This document shows, in pieces, positions 59,672 through 64,000 of a DNA stretch of 64,000 bases. Numbering within the stretch: position 1 is the first letter of the stretch; the number at the start of each line of letters is the position of its first letter. The notes under the pieces are model-generated. The model ran no database searches and was not told where the DNA came from. It worked only from the letters and a program-made list of their open reading frames with translations. A program made the translations under genes and the position numbers. Where the stretch lies: assembly GCF_029626035.1 (NCBI RefSeq), contig NZ_JARUBE010000003.1, forward strand, positions 1,488,001 to 1,552,000. Direction: 5' to 3'. The DNA is from Micromonospora sp. WMMD980 (GTDB lineage Bacteria; Actinomycetota; Actinomycetes; Mycobacteriales; Micromonosporaceae).

Positions 59672-60205
59672 ATGTCCCGTCCGGGCAGGATCTCGCTGGT
59701 GTCGGTGCTGCTGCTGGGCGGCTGCGCGAGCGCCGGATCGCCGACTCGGCCACCGGCCGCGTCGGATGCCGCGCCGGCCGGGTCGAGCGCCGCCGCACCG
59801 GCCGCGTCGACCGGCTGTCACTCCCCGGTGGCGACCGGTCGGCTGCCGGACTGGGCGGACGCCGGGTTCAGCGGCGACACCCGGATGCCGCACGTGTTCG
59901 GTGACCGGGGCGAGATCGTCGCGATCCTGTTCGGGCACCCGCTCACCGTCAGCCGGAGCGAGGGGCCGACCAACAAGATCCTCTGGGTGTGGCGTCCGGC
60001 GTCCGCCTCGCCCGACCCGGCGGCGTCCACCACGCTGGTGATCACCGCGACGCTCGACGGCGACGGCACCCGGGTCACCCGGGAGGTGGCCGGCGGCCCC
60101 GGACCGTCCATCGTCGACCTGCCCGCGCCCGGGTGCTGGCACCTGCGGCTGGCCTGGTCCGGCCGGGTCGACACGATGGACCTCGCCTACGCCGCCGCCT
60201 CGTGA
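59672..60205 (+). CDS. Secreted lipoprotein of unknown function
   Basis: The predicted protein has 177 residues. The signal peptide ends in LLLGGC with the lipidated Cys18. An Ala/Pro/Ser tether follows, then a beta-rich domain with Cys residues at TGCHSPVATGRLPDW and PAPGCWHLRLAWSGRVDTMDLAY that may pair. It lies 69 bases after the anti-sigma gene on the same strand and might be part of its regulon. I do not recognise a named family. Confidence 0.78.
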   Translation: MSRPGRISLVSVLLLGGCASAGSPTRPPAASDAAPAGSSAAAPAASTGCHSPVATGRLPDWADAGFSGDTRMPHVFGDRGEIVAILFGHPLTVSRSEGPTNKILWVWRPASASPDPAASTTLVITATLDGDGTRVTREVAGGPGPSIVDLPAPGCWHLRLAWSGRVDTMDLAYAAAS

Positions 60206-60244
60206 GGCGGGCATGGCCGCGCCCGCTCCGGGTAACGCCGGGTC

Positions 60245-60802
60245 ATGGCGAAGTACACGAAGCCGGAACTCCGGGAGCAGCTCAAGGAGGAGATCAAGGC
60301 CTCCGACAAGGGGGGCCGGCCGGGGCAGTGGTCGGCCCGCAAGTCGCAGCTGCTGACGAACGAGTACAAGAAGCGTGGCGGGGGCTTCGCGGGTCCGAAG
60401 GACGCACGGCAGCGCTCGTTGCAGCGCTGGGGCGGCGAGCAGTGGCAGACCCGCTCCGGTGACACGCGGGCGCGGCACGACGGCGAAACCGAGCGCTACC
60501 TGCCGAAACAGGCATGGGAGGAGCTGTCGGAGAAGGACCGGCGGGCGACCGACACCCGCAAGCGGCGCGCCTCGCGCTCCGGCCGGCAGTACGTCCCGAA
60601 CACCGGCCCGGCGAAGCGGGCCCGGCGGGACGCGACAGCCGCCGAGCAGGTCAACGAACTGCCGGTGGCCGAGGCGGTCAAGCTGGTGCGCGACCTCGGC
60701 CGGCGCCAGCTCGACGCGGCGCTGCGCCGGGAGCGCCGTGGCCAGGCCCGCAGCACGCTGATCCGGCGGCTGGAGTCGGAACTCCGCCGCCGGACAGCGT
60801 GA
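60245..60802 (+). CDS. DUF5872-like basic protein
   Basis: The predicted protein has 185 residues, highly charged and basic. The N-terminal KPELREQLKEEIKASDKGG and QWSARKSQLLTNEYKKRGGG match the DUF5872 pattern, with RYLPKQAWEELSEKDR after it. The C-terminus (VNELPVAEAVKLVRDLGRR) is a separate helical tail. No function is known; the composition suggests nucleic-acid binding. The ATG at 60245 opens the conserved N-terminus. Confidence 0.82.
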   Translation: MAKYTKPELREQLKEEIKASDKGGRPGQWSARKSQLLTNEYKKRGGGFAGPKDARQRSLQRWGGEQWQTRSGDTRARHDGETERYLPKQAWEELSEKDRRATDTRKRRASRSGRQYVPNTGPAKRARRDATAAEQVNELPVAEAVKLVRDLGRRQLDAALRRERRGQARSTLIRRLESELRRRTA

Positions 60803-60809
60803 GCGTGAC

Positions 60810-62003
60810 CTACCGGCGCGGCTGTTGCGGTATGCGGGGCAGCACGAACGGCGGCCCGGAGTAGATGAGGTCCGCCTTCAACTCCTGGTACGACCGCTTC
60901 GGCCGGTAGTTCTCGTCGTAGACGGTGGCCAGGCCCTCCGGCGGGTCCGAGAACGCGCCCGGCACCCAGGAGTGCTTGTCGGTGAAGCCCCAGAGCGTGA
61001 ACGACAGGCAGTGCCGCTCGGCCAGGCAGGCCCGCAGCAGCGTGCTGAAGTTGGCCGCGGAGGCCTGCAACCGGGGGTTGATCTCGGCGGAGTCGCCCGC
61101 CTGCACCCCGGCGGTCATCTGGCTGCGCACGTCCACCTCGGTGAACGCCGTCGCCAGTCCCAGGCCGGCGAACTTCCGCAGCGCGGCGACGACCTGGAGG
61201 GTGTCGTAGTTGCCGTACTGGGTGCCCAGGTGCCCCTGGCTGCCGACGCCGTCGATCGGCACGCCACGGGCCCGCAGGTCACGAGCCATCTCATAGACGA
61301 ACTGCGTCTTGTCGTCGGCCGGGTTGCCGGAGCCGAACGCCTCGATGTTGTAGTCGTTGTAGAACAGCAGCGCCTTCGGGTCGGCGGCGCGGGCCCAGCG
61401 GAACGCGTCGGCGACGTAGCCGGGGCCGAGGTGCTGCGCCCAGAAGCCCTTGTAGTGCAGGGTGGACGGGGTGTCCCAGGGGTCGCTGACCGCCTCGTTG
61501 ACCACGTCCCACTGCCAGATCTGGCCCTTGAAGTGGCGGACCACGGCGGTGATGTGGTCGCGCAGGATCTGCCGCAGCTCGGCGGTGTCGATCGAGCCGT
61601 CCGCGACCCCCTCGGTGAGCCAGGTCGGCAACTGGTTGTGCCAGACCAGCACGTGGCCGCGGACCCGCTGCTGGTGCTGGCGGGCGAAGGCGGCCAGCTC
61701 GTCGGCCGGGCCCCAGTCGTAGGTGCCCCGGGTGGGCTCCAGGCTCTCCCACTTCATCACGTTCTCGGCGGTGACGGTGGAGAACTCGGAGCCGGCCAAC
61801 TCCCGGTAGCGGGGCTCGGCGGCGTTGTCGAGGGTGGCCATGTCGACAGCGGTGCCGACGTACAGGCCGTGGCGCTTGGCCAGGTCGCGCAGGCTCTGCG
61901 TGGTCGGGTCGTAGGGGCGCCCGGCGGTGGCGGGCACGACGTTGAGGGCGGCGGCGGTCGCGACGGCGACGAGGCCGGCGGCGAGCCAGCGGCTCGGTTT
62001 CAT
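60810..62003 (-). CDS. Secreted endo-1,4-beta-xylanase, glycoside hydrolase family 10
   Basis: The predicted protein has 397 residues with a signal peptide (MKPSRWLAAGLVAVATAAAL, cleavage near ATA). The GH10 barrel shows STVTAENVMKWESLEP, VRGHVLVWHNQLPTWL, the acid/base Glu170 in WQWDVVNEAVSD and the nucleophile Glu289 in LATAFTEVDVR, then FTLWGFTDKHSW. There is no carbohydrate-binding module. It cleaves xylan backbone. It is transcribed away from the GH5 gene; operator-like sites lie between them. Confidence 0.95.
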   Translation of the reverse strand: MKPSRWLAAGLVAVATAAALNVVPATAGRPYDPTTQSLRDLAKRHGLYVGTAVDMATLDNAAEPRYRELAGSEFSTVTAENVMKWESLEPTRGTYDWGPADELAAFARQHQQRVRGHVLVWHNQLPTWLTEGVADGSIDTAELRQILRDHITAVVRHFKGQIWQWDVVNEAVSDPWDTPSTLHYKGFWAQHLGPGYVADAFRWARAADPKALLFYNDYNIEAFGSGNPADDKTQFVYEMARDLRARGVPIDGVGSQGHLGTQYGNYDTLQVVAALRKFAGLGLATAFTEVDVRSQMTAGVQAGDSAEINPRLQASAANFSTLLRACLAERHCLSFTLWGFTDKHSWVPGAFSDPPEGLATVYDENYRPKRSYQELKADLIYSGPPFVLPRIPQQPRR

Positions 62004-62030
62004 GGTGGTCCTTCCGGCGAGCGCGAACGT

Positions 62031-62056
62031 CCGAAACTTCCGGGAACATTTCCGAG
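62031..62056. promoter_or_regulatory. CGAAACTTCCG-type sites upstream of the xylanase gene
   Basis: CGAAACTTCCG at 62032-62042 resembles the CGAAACTTTCG element found upstream of Streptomyces xylanase genes. An overlapping GGGAACATTTCCG follows. The distance to the start (about 30 bases) suits repression. Confidence 0.4.
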
Positions 62057-62135
62057 ACTCGGCCGGAACGTTACGGCGGTCGATGCGGCCCCGTCAATCG
62101 CCCGCGGCACCCGTCGATGCCTTGACGTGCGGAGG

Positions 62136-62149
62136 TGTTAACGTGAACA
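62136..62149. promoter_or_regulatory. TGTTAACGTGAACA operator candidate before the GH5 gene
   Basis: An imperfect 14-bp dyad with central CG (reverse complement TGTTCACGTTAACA) lies 28 bases before the GH5 start. This is a typical LacI-family site, and a LacI-type regulator gene follows the GH5 gene. Confidence 0.55.
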
Positions 62150-62177
62150 TAGACAAACATCGCTAGAGGGAGGCGTC

Positions 62178-63662
62178 ATGGCGCGAGGTCGATCGGTTCG
62201 TCGTACGCTGATCGCGCTGGTGGCGGCCCTGACCGCGACGGTCGGCGGCGTGGTCGTCGCGTCGCCGCCGGCCACCGCCGCGACCAACGGGTTCCGGGGC
62301 ATGAACTGGGCCGTGCTGGGCGACAACTTCAGCACCGGTCCGCTCGTCGTGCAGGGGCTCAGCGCCTCCGACAGCAACGCCACGGTGCGCGCCAAGGCCA
62401 ACGCCCTCTACGACGCCATGGCGGCCAGCATGGGGGTCAACACCGTCCGGCTGCCGATCAACACCCACACGGTGGGCACGGCCTGGTGGGAGGCCTACCG
62501 GGGCGCCGTCGACGCCGCCACCGCCCGCGGCTTCAAGGTCATCCTCGCCTACTGGGAGGACGGCGCCGCCTCCGGCGGCCGGATCACGAACCTCGCCGCC
62601 TGGAACGCGATGTGGTCCACGGTGACGAACACCTACGGCGCGAACCCGAACGTCTACTTCGAGCCGATGAACGAGCCGCACGGCTACAGCTCGGCGGAGT
62701 GGCGCGACGTCGCGGCCGAGTGGCTCCGCTACCACTACTCGGCGGTGCCCGCCCGGGTGCTCGTCGGCGGCACCGGGTTCAGCCAGGACCTGCGCGACGT
62801 CTGCAACGACCCGCGCTTCGCCTCGACCCTGTTCTCCGTCCACCACTACGCGTTCTTCTACGAGCCGATGAGCTACGACGCCTTCCGGAGCCACGTGCAG
62901 ACCCGCCTGGGCGCCTGCGCCCCCCGTGCGGTGGTCACCGAGTTCGGCGCGCCCATGAACGACGGCCGCGACTACGCCGACGCGAACAGCACCGACAACT
63001 TCGTGCGGCACATCCGGGCCGTGGCCCAGGTGATGCGCGACAACCGGATGGGCGGCACCTACTGGCCCGCCCTCGGCGGCAAGCCCGGCAACATCGGCTA
63101 CGACTGGTACTCGATGTTCTCGCTCGGCGGCAGCGGCACCGACCTGCGCCTGACCGTCCGCAACCCCGCGGGCGCGGACCGGATCCGCTACGGCTGGGGC
63201 GACACCGTCGGCGGCGGCCCCACCACGCCTCCGCCGTCGACCGGAACGTTCTACCGGATCACCGTGCGGCACAGCGGCAAGGCCATGGACGTCCAGGCGC
63301 CGAACACCGACAACGGCGCCCGCGTCGGCCAGTACACCTACGGCGGCAACGCGTGGCAGCAGTGGCAGTTCGCCGACGCCGGCGGCGGCTTCTGGCGCAT
63401 CGTCAGCCGGCACAGCGGGAAGTGCCTCGACGTGGTGGGTGCCTCCACCGCCGACGGCGCCGAGCTGATCCAGTACACCTGCGGCAGCGGCACGAACCAG
63501 CAGTTCCAGATGGTCGCCGACGGCACCTGGTTCCAGCTCCGGGCCCGCCACAGCGGCAAGTGTGTGGACGTGCCGGCCGTCTCGACCGCGGACGGCGTGG
63601 TCCTCAAGCAGTATCCGTGCAACACCGGCGCCAACCAGCGGTGGTCGCGCACGGCCGTCTGA
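62178..63662 (+). CDS. Secreted GH5 glycosidase with C-terminal ricin-type CBM13
   Basis: The predicted protein has 494 residues with a signal peptide (cleavage after ATA). The GH5 barrel (about 36-345) shows RGMNWAVLGDNFS, NTVRLPINTHTV, the acid/base Glu166 in YFEPMNEPHG and the nucleophile Glu255 in RAVVTEFGAP. After a Thr/Pro linker the last 140 residues are a beta-trefoil with three RHSGKxxDV repeats and QxW motifs (QQWQF, NQQFQM, NQRWS), a CBM13 domain that binds xylan or galactose-type sugars. It likely attacks hemicellulose. The ATG has AGAGGGAGG upstream. Confidence 0.94.
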   Translation: MARGRSVRRTLIALVAALTATVGGVVVASPPATAATNGFRGMNWAVLGDNFSTGPLVVQGLSASDSNATVRAKANALYDAMAASMGVNTVRLPINTHTVGTAWWEAYRGAVDAATARGFKVILAYWEDGAASGGRITNLAAWNAMWSTVTNTYGANPNVYFEPMNEPHGYSSAEWRDVAAEWLRYHYSAVPARVLVGGTGFSQDLRDVCNDPRFASTLFSVHHYAFFYEPMSYDAFRSHVQTRLGACAPRAVVTEFGAPMNDGRDYADANSTDNFVRHIRAVAQVMRDNRMGGTYWPALGGKPGNIGYDWYSMFSLGGSGTDLRLTVRNPAGADRIRYGWGDTVGGGPTTPPPSTGTFYRITVRHSGKAMDVQAPNTDNGARVGQYTYGGNAWQQWQFADAGGGFWRIVSRHSGKCLDVVGASTADGAELIQYTCGSGTNQQFQMVADGTWFQLRARHSGKCVDVPAVSTADGVVLKQYPCNTGANQRWSRTAV

Positions 63663-63669
63663 CCGCCGG

Positions 63670-64000
63670 CTAGCCGAGCGGCCGGCAGGAGGCCCGCACC
63701 ACCAGCTCGGTGGGGAGCCGGATGTGCGCGTCGCGCTCCACGCCGGCGATCAGGTCGATCAGCAGGCGCAGCGACTCGGCGCCCATCCGTTGCAGCGGTT
63801 GCCGGATCGTGGTCAGCGGCGGGTCGACCAGCGCCGATTCGGGAACGTTGTCGAAGCCGATCACCGACAGCTCGTTCGGCACCGGGATGCCCATGCCGCG
63901 GGCGACGTCGAGCGTGGAGATCGCGGACAGGTCGTTTCCGGCGAAGATCGCGGTCGGCCGGTCGGGGAGCGCGAGCAGTTCCGCGGCGGTGCCGGCGGCG
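63670..64000 (-). CDS. LacI-family regulator, C-terminal part (5' end off the window)
   Basis: The visible 110 residues form the second half of the effector-binding domain: RPTAIFAGNDLSAISTLDVARGMGI, VIGFDNVPESALVDPPLTTIRQPLQRMGAESLRLLIDLI and the ending LVVRASCRPLG. The helix-turn-helix lies past the right edge. It converges on the GH5 gene with a 7-base gap. A sugar-responsive repressor of the nearby glycosidase genes is the natural guess, supported by the CG-centred dyads at 62136 and 3619. Confidence 0.9.
   Translation of the reverse strand, partial: AAGTAAELLALPDRPTAIFAGNDLSAISTLDVARGMGIPVPNELSVIGFDNVPESALVDPPLTTIRQPLQRMGAESLRLLIDLIAGVERDAHIRLPTELVVRASCRPLG

Noticed and set aside
1..64000. 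CRISPR arrays, tRNA or rRNA genes, transposases or prophage genes
   Set aside because: No regularly spaced direct repeats, tRNA-like cloverleaf or integrase/transposase motifs were seen. The only short tandem repeats are the 60-bp pair and the coding 33-bp units.

Overview
The window is very GC-rich, tightly packed actinobacterial chromosome with GTG starts, ATGA/GTGA stop-start overlaps, an IdeR/DmdR-type iron box, a B12-riboswitch-controlled class Ia nrdAB pair, a SARP regulator and secreted plant-polysaccharide hydrolases. Gene content and the intergenic repeat style point to Micromonosporaceae, most likely Micromonospora. The genus is an inference from memory of related genomes; no search was run.

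Layout. 1-2.7 kb: the end of a sensor histidine kinase, then an ABC permease and its ATPase, which carries an in-frame amber codon. 3-5.4 kb: a small membrane-anchored unknown and a secreted CBM2 pectate lyase (PL9). 5.4-6.2 kb: a REP-like hairpin, a GntR remnant and a HIT gene broken by an internal deletion. 6.3-11.2 kb: a siderophore uptake operon (ATPase, binding lipoprotein, fused permease, siderophore-interacting reductase) behind an iron box. 11.2-14.7 kb: a decay zone with an AraC fragment, an intact SGNH hydrolase, a YciI gene and an APH gene fused tail to tail by a deletion, and the C-terminal third of an ArgH-like lyase. A 60-bp tandem repeat then leads into a ROK kinase. 15.9-16.9 kb: a Pro/Gly/Tyr repeat membrane protein.

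16.95-35.7 kb is a biosynthetic gene cluster. A twelve-gene leftward operon (31.8 to 18.8 kb) encodes a StsC/BtrR-like aminotransferase, an inositol-phosphate synthase, a BtrH-like acyltransferase fused to a carrier domain, two adenylating enzymes, a fold-type III PLP decarboxylase, a free carrier protein, two acyl-CoA-dehydrogenase-fold flavoproteins, a flavin reductase, an inositol monophosphatase and a Gfo/Idh dehydrogenase. A SARP regulator lies at its end. A rightward arm encodes a glycosyltransferase, a free-standing condensation domain and an MFS exporter. Together they predict an inositol-derived aminocyclitol (Ino1, phosphatase, dehydrogenase, aminotransferase) acylated by a carrier-tethered, decarboxylated and oxidised amino-acid chain. 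The only sizeable intergenic gap separates the two arms. It holds GATACA-type direct repeats at 11-bp period, the layout expected for SARP control.

35.8-64 kb is mostly housekeeping or common accessory content: nrdBA with a cobalamin riboswitch and NrdR-like boxes; a PrsW protease; a P450; a copper/haem operon (PCuAC, DyP peroxidase, CopC, CopD-CtaG, PepSY protein); an SCO5389-family protein; a 1,820-residue single-chain acyl-CoA carboxylase; a methyltransferase; an MFS exporter; a GOGAT-like FMN protein; an ECF sigma/anti-sigma pair; a lipoprotein; a DUF5872-like protein; divergent GH10 and GH5 glycosidases with operator-like sites; and the end of a LacI regulator. I saw no tRNA, rRNA, CRISPR array, transposase or phage gene.
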